Source: Clitopilus passeckerianus (Eukaryota > Basidiomycota > Agaricomycetes > Agaricales > Entolomataceae). From it: a stretch of 64,000 nucleotides of DNA. Below the pieces are notes generated by a model. That model searched no databases. It worked only from the letters and a program-made list of their open reading frames with translations, and had not been told where the DNA came from. The stretch covers positions 496,001-560,000 of the forward strand of contig CALYLX010000100.1 in the NCBI GenBank assembly GCA_944990035.1. The letters are read 5' to 3'. Positions 33,243 through 44,696 of this stretch are shown piece by piece. Both the position numbers and the translations under genes were made by a program. Within the stretch, counting starts at the first letter, position 1; every line of letters starts with the position of its first letter.

Positions 33243-34478
33243 TTATGTAGTGCCATTAGCAGGGGCCTTGGAATAGAGTGCTTGACCGTTCTTCTCGAAA
33301 GTGGCGATCACCTGCTGACCACCATCATCCCGAACGACCCAGTCCATGAACCCCTTGGAAATATCCGTAGAAGACGGGTCAGCTTTGGCGCCAAGAAGAA
33401 CACGAGCAGGGTTCAGCAACAAGTCGGCAGCATCGTCTGAACCAGCTTTGAAGATAGCCAATGCGTCCGTCGTTTGATTGGCAGACGAAAGCCAGGTACC
33501 ACGATCGGTGATGGTGTACTCTGAAAGAGAAGCAGCGCCCTGGAGGGCTTGAATGGGGAAGCGAGGATATTGATGATACCAAGTCGAGTAGGCAAACGCC
33601 CATGGAACCTAAAGCAACGATTAGAAGGAAAGCAGTGAGGCAAACACATGTCTCTTACCTGACCGATCGTGATGAAAAGCTGCGCCTCCTTGATATTGGT
33701 GGCACTCTTGTCAAAGCGCGACAAGAAGCGAACAGGTGGACGATCGGCCGGAGGCGTCTATGTGGAATGTTGATTAGTCACAGGGTCAAAGAGCTTTCCA
33801 ATCACTTACAGCAGCATCTGCATTGCCGCCGGTGACAATTTTGTTGAACATGACCAGGATATCGTCCGATTCGGTCAGGTTGGCGGGATTTGTTGCCTTC
33901 GGGCCAACGAGGTAGAAGTGGTCCTGGGGCTATGTTTTAGGACATGGTGGAAGACGAAGCCTCGTTAACAAAGACTCACGCGGAAGCCGTAGACTCTCTG
34001 TGTAGCAGAACCCGAGGCTAAAGCTTGTTGTTCTGCTGCGTCGTTGTACGTGACAGCAACATCAATCCCCCCCGTCGCAAGGTTTGCAAGACTCTGAGTT
34101 GTATCTCCGAGATACCAACCAACCTGAATTTTTTTCGTTAGTTGTAGTTTATAGGTTTAAATTGAGTAGCTTGCCTTGAAAGGCTGTATCTGCTTCGATT
34201 CAACACAGTACTTGATGTACGCATCAGCCCAAGCCTTGATGAGGCCTGACTGACCAGCTCCGCCATTTCCGATCTTCAACCGGATATCCTGAGCATTGGT
34301 GTACCCGCCGTCGTAGACTTCTTGAGGAGCGAGGGTTGCTGTTCCGTTACTCTGTGCGACGACCTTTTGGGATACATACAGCTCGTTAGCAAGATACAAA
34401 GGCCAGAGAATAGTTTGTACATACCTGCTGCAGGGCGAGCAAGACCAGTCCGAGAATTCCAGAGGAGAAACCACGCAT
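33243..34478 (-). CDS. secreted TupA-like (tungstate/anion-binding type) periplasmic-binding-protein homologue
   Basis: Exons 34425-34478, 34175-34363, 33980-34123, 33810-33923, 33659-33757 and 33243-33608 (complement) give 321 residues. The first exon is exactly a signal peptide (MRGFSSGILGLVLLALQQ). The body has EVYDGGYTNAQDIRLKIGNG, GAGQSGLIKAWADAYI, VGWYLGDTTQSLA, GGIDVAVTYNDAAE, HFYLVGPK, FLSRFDKSATNIKE and PWAFAYSTWYHQYP. These match the bacterial TupA/ModA-like substrate-binding fold as adopted in fungi. Bacterial relatives deliver tungstate or molybdate to an ABC importer. The fungal role is unclear, perhaps ion scavenging at the cell surface. Intron 2 appears to use a GC-AG donor (AAG|GCAAGC). 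The protein has clear bacterial ancestry but five introns. Confidence 0.8.
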
Positions 34479-35564
34479 GTCGGGATTAACAATGCAGCGA
34501 GAGATAGACAAAGCAGTTTGGAAAGAGTTGAACTTTCTTCAACCTGAGCCAAACGCAGACCTTCGTGTTGTAAAGCAGACATCCTGATGCAGTGGCGCTT
34601 TGTGTGAGAAATTTGTTTTGCTCCCGAATAAGGCCAGGCTGAACACTAAAATTACCGGTTGCCCTTGCGTCATACATCGTGGGTCAGGGTATTGTATCGG
34701 CGGAGATCAGGTACGGGCCGCTTGCATAACCAGGTGTGGAATCCAGAGGATCCATCTGCCAGTCCTGTTAGCATACTACTGACGAGAATTTCGGCATAGT
34801 TTATCAACAGGGCTTAACACAAGGTTCTCGAGACAGTGCTCCTTCATCACTCTGTTGTAACTATCCAAAGCATCAATGGTTCATTCCGGATCTGACGATG
34901 TGGCGCCCAAATTACAGTGAACCTTGTACATGGATTATCCACGTTGCTGCCAACATCATTTCTCTTGTCAGAGTTATGCAGGGAATCGGAGCGCCGAGGT
35001 GCCATACATGTTCCTGTGGTTATTGAAAAGCACGCTGTGGGTGCGAGGATCGAATATCAGGCAAGCTAAGGCATAAATCAAGGCAGGTGCGCAAACTTCT
35101 CCTGGAGTCGACACTCAAACCTGGTATGAGGGAAAGTTCGGAGAGGAAAGGTCGGAGTTCGGAAACTCCGCTACCCACGCCTCGGGGCCGAGTTTAAAAG
35201 TAATCATAACTTTCCGCCGAAAGGTTTGAGATTTCCGAAATTAATATTGCTCTGTGTCCCCACAGGCGAGCCTAGTGAGCGAAAGTGTATCTCTGAAGAT
35301 ACAAGGCGAGCCCAAATTATTAGAGCTTATGTTATCTTCTCCATGCCTAAGGCCAGCGAAGAATATACCGAATATCTGGAGGAAAAGAATGATATCTGTA
35401 TAGTAACGATCGGACAAACGAGGTGAGAAAACTTCGGGTAGAAAGGTTCTCGCGGTGGGACATCCTTTCGAGGACGACGAAGCGAATATGATTCTTGTTT
35501 TTAAACTTCTGCATTTGATGGGTATGATTCGAGGCGGCTACGAGACACAGAACTCACCAATGAT
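34479..35564. other. spacer between the two binding-protein genes
   Basis: No gene was recognised. The frames at 35226-35426 and 35455-35694 lack motifs; the latter lies partly opposite the next gene. Confidence 0.5.
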
Positions 35565-36741
35565 CTACGATTTTGGCGCCTTGGTATACAAAATCTCACC
35601 GTTGTGCTCAAAATTCTCAACGACTCCTTGGCCTCCGTCATTCTTAGCGACCCAATCCATAAACTCTAAAGATATTGCCGCATTTGCTGGATGAACTTTT
35701 GAGCCAAGGAGAACATTGGCCGGCGTCAGTAATGGATCCGTCGGTACATCCTCGCCAGCTTTGTAGATCTCCAGCTGACTCGTGATTTTCTTGTCAACAG
35801 CGACCCATGTTCCACGATCGATGATCATGTACTCAGAGAGTTTAGCAGCAGCCTCTAGAGATTGAAATGGGAATCGCGGGTATTGATGATACCAAGTGGA
35901 ATAAGCGAATGCCCATGGAACCTAGGGAATGTTAGTTACGTTGAGACAATGAGATGCCACATATCACCACATACCTGACCAATCTTTATGAATAGTTCAG
36001 ATTTCTTGATATTCGTGGCACTTTTATCGTACCGAGACAAGAATCGAACTGGCGGTCGACGTTTGGGTGGTGTCTGATAAATTCTGTCAGGCCTAATGTC
36101 GTCGATAACGGCACGATACTAACGGCTGCATCCAAATTGCCCTGCGTCACTATCTTGTTGAACATGACTACCACGTCGTCCGTGCTGGCGAGGCCCGCAG
36201 GGTTATTGTCACGGGGCCCAGGCCAACTAGAAGGCAATGGTCCTGGAGAAGAACTTAAATCTGTTCGCCCGAATATTGTAGCACCAACTTACTCTGAAAC
36301 CGTATACCCTTTGTTTCGCAGCACCGGAGGCTAGCGCCTGGAGTTCAGCAGCTTCGTTATAGGTGCCTGCAATGTCAATCGCTCCCTTTTCGAGGAAGGC
36401 AATATTCTGAGTCGTATCCCCGAGATACCAGCCGACCTCGAAGTACATTAGTCTGATGCCATCCAAAGGCAGGGTTAACCCACCCTGAAAGGTTGCATTT
36501 TCTTCTTGTCGACACAATGCTTGATGAATGCATCCGCCCATGCCCTGATAAGACCGGACTGTCCAGAAGCACCTGTTCTCATTCTGAGCCTGATTTCGTC
36601 GGCATTGGGGTACCCTCCGTCATAAACTTCCTGTGGGTCGATGACAAGTGTTCCTTTTGGTGCTTCTTCAGACGCTCCACCGATGATAGCACCGTGAACT
36701 GTCAGGCTGATACTCGACATCTGGGTCATGGAGTTAGTCAC
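35565..36741 (-). pseudogene. TupA-like binding-protein paralogue with an apparent frameshift
   Basis: Exons by comparison with the neighbouring copy: 36484-36741, 36293-36436, 36124-36242 (119 nt against 114 in the intact copy), 35975-36073 and 35565-35921 (complement). Conserved blocks remain: EVYDGGYPNADEIRLRM, GASGQSGLIRAWADAF, VGWYLGDTTQNIA, VVMFNKIVTQGNLDAA, FLSRYDKSATNIKK and PWAFAYSTWYHQYP. In the third exon DHCLLVG and the following NNPAGLASTDD lie in different frames, a net +2-nt shift. The predicted N-terminus (MTNSMTQMSSISL) is not a convincing signal peptide, and no separate signal exon was found. It may be a recent pseudogene, or splice differently there. Confidence 0.6.
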
Positions 36742-38110
36742 GGTTGTTGAGAAAGATCTAGCGCGACATTACCTTACACCAAGGAGGGGAGACGAAAATG
36801 GGCCGAGGCCGAAATCAGAGGCTGGGTATATACTCTATTTGTTGACATGAAGAACGTTCTGCGGCATCTACGGGGCTCTCAGAGATCGTTGAGCCTATCA
36901 AGAAATTGAAGCCTGAACCATCTGGTGCTCAAATGACCTTGGCAGACGGAATAGAAGTGGCATTTATATCCCAGCAAGGCTGCTAATCAGCTATCAGATA
37001 TCGATGAAGCATGAACCCGGTGCATGATTGCAGCTCCCTCCTCGATAGAGGCAGGGTTTACATGGAGTTCCTTACGGCCACCTTTGGTCCCAAAATCAAC
37101 CCAAAATCTTGCAGAACTTGAGGCATGTGCTAGCCCGTATAGAGAAAATCTCCTAGATTTCAGGTGGCCCCATATCATATTTCAGCGCTTCAGTTTCTGA
37201 GCGCCTCTTGCCGCCCTCTTGCTGGCTCCCAAAGCAAGAGCAAGTTGACTCGAACGGCCGAAGTAAGCCTCCAGACACCGATCCGCTGATAAGATTAACA
37301 GCACCGCCACGTTAACGGCGCAAATATTACTTGGCGAAATCCCTTTCATGAGCGAACTCTTGTTTCAAAGCAGCCAACAAACGTGTTAGTACTGTATTTC
37401 TGTATGACTCGTTGTATTTGGAATGCAAAAAACGGTGTTTTGCCTGTTTGGAACTTGCGTTCAAGGAAGAAAGCATGGAATAGGCCAAGATTTGGACACG
37501 GGAGTTGCCGACATTGTATATTTTGTGGCAATCTTTGTGCTGATTAAGGATGCTGCCAAGTATTTTATCCCAATGAACTTCCACATGTGGCATCTTCCCA
37601 AATTCCTAACCGAACAATCTTCACAGGAAGGACACGATTTCTTCGAACTTTGCCATTTTGGATCCGGACGAGAATGAGGTCCTTCATTTTCGACGCTGTC
37701 TCTTCGCAGGGTTTCAAGACATGCAATATTTACCGACATTGTGCAAGGACGACGAGTTAAAATGCGAATGTAATGCTTAGGACTACTCGTAATGCTACAG
37801 CAACAAGGAGGCCTCAAATCTCTTTCATCAAGTGGTTGAGTGTGCATCTTACCCAGACTTTTCATGCTTCGTCCTTCTAATTTGTATTCCGAGCTATAGG
37901 GTTGAAGGTGAGCGCTGACCCCTTGTCTATAGCGACGCCCCCGCTTTTCTTGTGTTTTTTCCCCAAGATTTCACCTAAAGCGAACGGGCGCTGTGAGTGT
38001 CATCGGACAGGCGCTTCCAAAGCCTGGCGCTGGAAACGACGCCTCGTGTGGCACGCTGCCTTTACCTCTTTCCCCCAAACTAGGAGCTTACTTTACCGAA
38101 ACTCCCTTCA
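36742..38110. other. intergenic stretch upstream of NLR paralogue 3
   Basis: Contains one possible small coding segment (37327-37593, listed separately). Nothing else was recognised. Confidence 0.4.
37327..37593 (-). CDS. small open frame, possible gene fragment
   Basis: An 88-codon frame on the minus strand reads as an amphipathic, basic helical protein (HKDCHKIYNVGNSRVQILAY, LLAALKQEFAHERDFAK). The composition looks coding, but no family was recognised and no upstream exon could be joined. It could be a 3' remnant of a longer gene or chance. Confidence 0.25.
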   Translation of the reverse strand: MPHVEVHWDKILGSILNQHKDCHKIYNVGNSRVQILAYSMLSSLNASSKQAKHRFLHSKYNESYRNTVLTRLLAALKQEFAHERDFAK

Positions 38111-41100
38111 ATGGATTCAGTTTATTTGGCACAAGAGCTCGCAACATGTAGCAATGGCCAAAATATCGAGCTTCGAGATCTTCCTCCTCACCCAAGTATC
38201 TCAATGCACTCAAACATGATCACAGCCGGACGTGACAACATCTTCAACATTTCTACTGGTTTACCTCAGAATCCTTTCGCAGGTTGTTATCATCACACTT
38301 CCATTGACTTGACCGGAAAATAACGATTAACTTTGGGTAGATATGCGTAGACTCGCGCAGTGGTTGTCGTCGCTGAATAGCCACCAAATCCATAAGGATG
38401 TCTCCGAGAAGGTTATGAAAGGAACCGGCTCATGGATATTTGAGCATCCCAAGTTTGTTGACTGGTTATCAAACAAGATCAATGTCCTATGGGGCGCTGG
38501 TATCCGTGCGTCGTCCCGATTTTATGGTCTGTTCAACCAATCTGACGTTATCATAGCGGGAGCAGGCAAAACTTGTCTGACGTGAGGAAATATCTACCTT
38601 AGACCAATACCCCGGTGCTCACGCAAGACTTTCCACAGGTCAATTGTCATAGACCATCTTACGAACCAGCGACAATCCACGGTCCTATATATCTACTGCC
38701 AATACAAGGACTCCTTGTCCACACTGGATCTACTCGCTTATTTACTCAAGCAGATGGTCGAAGCTTCCAGCGAAGCTGCCAAATTCGTCTCAAAAACGCT
38801 TCAAGACTTTTGTCACTGTACCGATACTAGACCCTCGAGATCGGAATTATTGACGACCATACGAGGAGCGTTACAAATATTCACTACAGAGGTCTTTCTA
38901 GTTGTCGACGCCTTGGACGAGCTGAAAAGTGAAGTTCGTCCAGAATTGGTCGGCGACCTCTTCTCGCTCGAGCAACCACTCTTCATGACCTCTCGCCCCC
39001 TCACCGATCTTCCCAAAAGAAAGGAACCTGACTTCATCATCCATGCACCCGATGAAGATATCTACGCCTTCCTATCTTCTAGAATTGACGACATCCCTAA
39101 GCTAGAGCCGTACCTTCGAGAATCTGATGTTCGAGCGCAGATCATAAACCGCATCCACGAAAGATGCAAAGGAATGTGTGTCGCATTACCTTCGTTTATT
39201 CGGGAATTTTGGCTCACTAATCTTAGGTTCCTGCTGGCGGCTCTTCAGATTGATGCATTGGCTTCAGGAGGCATCACCGATAGTCAGAGTCTGCAAGAGA
39301 CGGTGGATCAACTGCCGACGACTCTCTACGAGCGTTATAGCCTCACGTTCCAGAGGATTCAAAGGCAAACCCCCCGTGAATACAATCTAGCGTGTCGTGC
39401 GATTGTGTTGGTCACACACGCTGTTGAGTATTTCGACGTGGGCGAGCTCCTCGAAGCTTTGACAATTGATATAGAAAGCGAGTCTGCGGATAAGGCCCGT
39501 CTTACCACTGAAGAAACACTGATCCGCGTTTGTCTTGGCCTACTTACTATCGAGAAGGAAAGCAGAACGGTTCATCTAATTCGTATGTCTTTGGGACACC
39601 AAGGGTTTGGGGTCTGGTTATGCTTATATATTTCATCCAGATCACACCGCTCAGAGCTTTTTCGAAACCAGACATGACCTTATATTCAATAATCCACACG
39701 ATTTCATCGCCAACATATCCGCGATTTACCTGAGTCAACCCAACCTCATTTCCGACATGCAGAATACGCTATCCGGCCTCGATGTCACCCTGCGTTCCCA
39801 CCCCTTCTTTCTCTATGCCTGTAGATTTGTGGGTTATCATTCAAGAGTAGTCGGCCACAGCATCAGTGGCCAAGTACCCATCCATGTCCGCACGCTCTTT
39901 CGGAAGCGACTCTTCGTGCCCATGCTACTGCCATTGGCCTTCGGCGACTACATCGATCACGGGCAAGGCATTCACTTTGCTGCCATCCATGGACTTGCCT
40001 CCTTCTTCGACGAGAACCTACAAACACTCGACAACGTCTCAGCACTCGATTGCTCTTCCCTATTCTACGCGTGTCTTGGGGGTCATACCACTATGGTAGA
40101 GCAGATTTTAGCAAGCAAGCATGGACCCCGCCTGAAGATTGGCTGCCCAACGAAATTCGGAGCCACCGTTCTTCATGCTGCATGCCAGAGCGGAAACCCG
40201 TCCGTTGTAAGGCTACTGCTGCCGATGACAGGTCCTAAAAGCGGCTTTTTCAGCGCCCGGACCATCCAACGCTCCTTCGGCTACCAACCCATCGATATCA
40301 ACGCTCGGATGTCGTATGAACGGACAGCGCTGCACATTGCATCTGAGGAAGGATACACATCTGTTGTGGATGCACTCCTCGGCCATGCCGGCACCGAGGG
40401 AGACACAACGGCGTTCGTTGAAGGACGTAGTGTCCAGCATCAAACACCGGAGCCTACAGGAGCCAACCACTCGGCAACACTCCGCTCCCTTCTTCGAGCT
40501 ACCAAAATAGATATCAATGCACAGAACAGCGACGGCTGGGCAGCACTTCATCTTGCAATCGAAGGTGGCCACGACTTGGTCGCTTGGCGACTCCTCAATG
40601 TCCCTGATATCGATGTCAACATAACCGCACACGATCGATGGACACCACTTCATATCTCGGCCTTGAGAGGGCGGGACACAGTTGCTTTCATGCTTCTGAA
40701 TTCAGTTGGTATTGACATCAACTTCCCAGCATTGAAGGAGCGAACGGCCCTTCACCTCGCAGCACAAAACGGGCATCAAGAGGTCGCTCGATTGCTTCTC
40801 GAGCGTCCGAACATGGACAGCAACATAAGAGACCACTCGGGCCACACGCCACTCCACCTGGCGGCCAAGAATGGGCACGAATCAGTTATACAATTACTCG
40901 TCGCCGCTCGCGGTATAGACATCAATGCGAAGAACCACCTTCTAGACACACCACTTCATCTCGCTGCCCTCAATGGGCACGCCGGTGTTGTTCAAATTCT
41001 TTTCAGCTCCGCAGATATCGACTTCGAACCAAGGGATGACGAACAATATACTCCGCTTCACCTTGCTGCACGAGAAGGACATGATAACGTTGTTCGGCTG

Positions 41101-42186
41101 CTCATTAGCTCTGCTCACATCAATGTAAACGCAAGGGCGACAAATGGGCTGACACCACTTCATGCGGCTGCCTTGACCGGCCAGGAATCCGTCGTTCGGG
41201 CCCTCCTTACCTCCCATAAAGTCGATATGCTAGCAAAAAGTTATGATCAATATACTCCGCTTCAAGTAGCAGCCGAATATGGACATGAGGCGGTCGTTCG
41301 ACTGCTTCTTCCTTTCACCGACCTGGCCACTATTGCACAGGCATCTCAAGGGTGGCCGCCGCTTCACTTAGCAGCTCAAAATGGGCACGAGGGAGTTGTG
41401 CGACTGCTCCTCGAGGTACCTGGCGTGGACGTCAATGGAAAGGCTTATCAAGGGCGAACTGCCCTTCATCAAGCCTCGCAGGGTGGACACGACACTATTG
41501 TGAAGTCGCTCCTCAACCACCACAGTATAGATGTGAATCTGAAGGATGAAAACAATTTGACACCCCTGCACTTAGCAGTCCTCGTGGGACACGAGGGTGC
41601 CATTCAACTGCTTCTTGGCTCTGTCAACGTTGACCCAAACGTCAAGGATGGAACAGGGTGGACTGCACTCCACTTAGCAGCCATTCACGGGCGAGATGGC
41701 GTTGTTACGCTGCTCCTCCGCTCGCCCAGCACTGATGTGAATGCGAAGGGCAGCGAAGGGTTGACACCACTTCACGCCGCTATCACTGCTGGCCATGAGG
41801 CAACCATTCGACTGCTTTGTACCTCTCCCCACATTGACGTCAACGCAGAAGCAGCATCTGGGTGGACTCCACTTCACCTGGCAGCCTGTACCGGCAACGA
41901 AACAGTCGTTGGACTGCTGCTCGCCTCCGCTAGTATCCGTGTCAATGCGCAGAACGATGACGGCTTGACACCACTTCACTATGCCGTCCAGGCAGACTCC
42001 GTAGGAGCTGTTCGGCTACTACTCAACTCTCCTGGCATAAATGCCCATGTCGTAGGCACCGCTCCGCCACTCATGGGCAAAACACCCCTTGAACTAGCTA
42101 GTGGGCAAGATAACCCACACATCGCTGCCGTGTTTGAAGATATGGGTCTAAATCAGACAGGTGACGCAGCCAGTGAAGAGTCATAA
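38111..42186 (+). CDS. NACHT-type STAND NTPase with ankyrin repeats (NLR-like), paralogue 3
   Basis: Exons 38111-38282, 38341-38505, 38557-38581, 38639-39175, 39227-39582 and 39641-42186 give 1266 residues. The N-terminal motif is ITAGRDNIFNI. Walker A is GIPGAGKT (Lys117) and Walker B is VFLVVDALDE, followed by LFMTSRP. The ankyrin part has three divergent units, then 15 regular 34-residue units (about 40537-42070) and a capping unit KTPLELAS. Unlike the other two paralogues its units have diverged from each other, so the array looks old and stable. Exon plan and intron phases are identical to the other two. It lies about 17 kb downstream of paralogue 2, separated by unrelated genes. Confidence 0.88.
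38557..38581 (+). other. 25-nt micro-exon carrying the Walker A core (paralogue 3)
   Basis: Acceptor ATCATAG, donor GTGAGG; encodes GAGKTCL. Same phases and length as in paralogues 1 and 2. Confidence 0.8.
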
Positions 42187-42614
42187 GATCATTTATGCGG
42201 CCGGGCGCATTCGGAGATGTATTTTCTCTTCTGCTACCTTCTATTTTGTTCACGCTGCTTTGTGTAGTTGTACGTACCACGGAACCCTTCACGAGTCCCT
42301 CTCGAGCTTTTCAACACATAACTGACGCCGTAGGTATGGATGTATTCCTTAACAACCTATACTGCTACATACTCGTACATACATGTAGCAAAGACCGATG
42401 ATCCCAATAACAAGGACGGAACTACCAACTAATATCATCACGATTCAGAGTACACACCAAGTCGTGTGCAGATGCCACTTCGTAACAACCTCAAGAGGAC
42501 GTGAATGCAAATACTAGCAGTATTTTCCAACAACAACCACGATAGCATACATTAAAACATGGGGTATATGCCAAAAGTCCAAAGGTTCCAGTAAAGTAGC
42601 AACGTTTCTTGACA
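42187..42614. other. convergent 3' flanks of NLR paralogue 3 and the aspartic protease
   Basis: No gene was recognised. Confidence 0.5.
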
Positions 42615-44696
42615 TCATGAATACACAACCAGCCAGACCAATAGTATCACGGGTATAAATACACTTCCTATCCTCCCTCTGCTCGGAACTCCATCGGATG
42701 AATGTGTCGGCTTGACAATTGGTACACCCTGTGCATTTGTTTTCACCGCACCGGTCCTAGTCCCGGATGGGGCAGGCTCTGAGTGTGCAGGTAAGTTTCC
42801 TCCGTTCTTCTCAGCCTCCTTGACGGCTGTCTGAAGCCATTCTCCTGCTCTCCCTGGAACTGTTGACAGGAAGCCGATTTTTGGAGGATCTTGTGAGGGG
42901 TGGGTGAGGTTGCCGTAGTGGAAGGTGGTTAGGACGCTGTTGGAAAAGGAAACTCATTAGCGTCTCATTCGACTGTTGAAAATACAATTAACGGCGGAAG
43001 GACGGGAACCCACCCTTTCAAGAACGGTGCCCCCAAACTCCAGCTATACAGATACGACCCCTCCTTAGGTGGATCTGTAACCGCTAGGTTGGGTACGCAT
43101 TCGTCCACACTATCCTGGAACGCTTGTGTAATGAAATCTCTCGGGTCCACAGGGAACAGCTGGCCACCAATTTGGAACGTCAGGTTGTGTACTTGAGAGC
43201 ATGGGAAGAGGGTGCTTCCGCCAAAACCTGATATTCGGTCGGCGGAAGGCGAGGCAGCGAGGACGGAGTGGATGTAATTGATTACGTCGGATGGACCGCG
43301 GATTAGGGAGTTACCCTGAGATAAGAGGCGCCAACTCAGCAAAAGGAAAAAGAGAACCCGGGATGAAGAACTCACAGTGTCAATTAGTGCCGACGGTGTT
43401 ATGGTAGGTGTTGTATTCGATTTTGGAAGCTTGACGCCATCGAAGTAGACATCGTCTATGACGACTTCCCATGTAATCGGGTATTCCTAAATGCCGCCTC
43501 GTTAGCTTTCTTTCACTCAAATCAAGCGCATATAAGGACCTCATGGCTGTCTGGAGGCGAAGGTAGTCCTCCTTCATCAAGAGTATACGTCCTCACAGGG
43601 ACCCAGGTCAGACTATCTTCCTTCACCCCCTGTGGCAGGGCGCCAACGCTTAATAGGCCGACATTTCCACCAATGGCAACTGAGTCTCGTTGGAGAGTCA
43701 CAGTGAACTGGGGTTCGAGAAGGTTGCCCGTTGCAACCAGCCGGGCGAGTAGAGGTGCTGTGCGCGTGTAGGATGCAAATACTTCGGCCAAGAATGCTGA
43801 AGTCTGTGACGGAGTGGCGGCTGCATCACGGCGATTCGAGCTCGAGCCTGTCGTTTCATTGTCGAGGTATATTGAGGATATTTGAGGGAAGTCGAATCTT
43901 CGAAGGTCTACGCCTGCTTCGGAGGAGGTGGAATGACTGCTTCGGCGTACAACACCTCCTGATGAGTGTTCATATTTGAATATCTGCGTCCATAGAACGC
44001 TGGGTCTACATCAACATTTTGACCAATAGATGGGACCTGAAAGCCACCGACCTGTTATATGGAAATCCTAAGCCAAATATACCTGCAGATCCCGTATCCT
44101 CCACCGTGGTATTGGTATTGTCTATCGCAGCGAAAACTTGATCCTCGAGGCCAATGCCCGCCAGTTCAACTTTATCCTTCCCGATTAGCCCAGAGGCGTG
44201 GGTGCCTGTTCGGGAGTCGCCATACAGAAGGTTGACCTGGAGGCCCGTTGAGTTGAACGTTGATTCCGGGTAAAGGGGGGCGTTGTGCAGACAGGTTGTG
44301 CACGCGTCGGATATAACCCAGAGGTCAGAGGAACCGGTGTCTGGTCAGAATCCGACAGTCTTTTAGCATAACGCGGCTCAAAGATGGTGATAGGAAACAT
44401 ACCTAGCACCAAAGGTGTTGATATCCCGCCAACAGAGACAAGCACGCTATATGTTCTACAGACAGATTTAGTTCGACATTGACGCCAATAACAACTCGAT
44501 GAACGTACACATCCTGGTAATCTCCCAACCCCAGCGTCGCGGTCGCTCCATCCCGCCTTCGTAGCCGTGTTATTCCGTTCTTCTGATATATCGGTATATG
44601 TATCCCATTAGATTCTCTCGCCAGTTCTTGGGTTGCCGCAACAAATGCGATATAGGAAACCAAGCCTAGGCTTAGATCTCGCAAACTTGGTGTCAT
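42615..44696 (-). CDS. GPI-anchored-type aspartic protease (pepsin family A1)
   Basis: Exons 44509-44696, 44403-44455, 44048-44340, 43540-43983, 43376-43486, 43014-43315 and 42615-42936 (complement) give 570 residues. The N-terminus is hydrophobic (LGLVSYIAFVAA), followed by a basic GITRLRRRDG propeptide region. The catalytic motifs are DTGSSDLWV (Asp81) and LIDTGNSLI (Asp362), both conserved; the second is split by an intron inside the motif. Other family marks are VTYSVLVSVGG, GSAGIFGLGFPYN and DFPQISSIYLD. The C-terminus is Ser/Thr/Pro-rich and ends in IGSVFIPVILLVWLVVYS, a hydrophobic tail consistent with a GPI signal. It probably acts at the cell surface or wall. The exon 3-4 junction (GTGGCT donor) is the least certain part of the model. 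Confidence 0.85.

Noticed and set aside
37461..37865. 134-codon minus-strand frame upstream of NLR paralogue 3
   Set aside because: It overlaps the more protein-like 37327-37593 frame in another phase and reads as cysteine/serine-rich noise.
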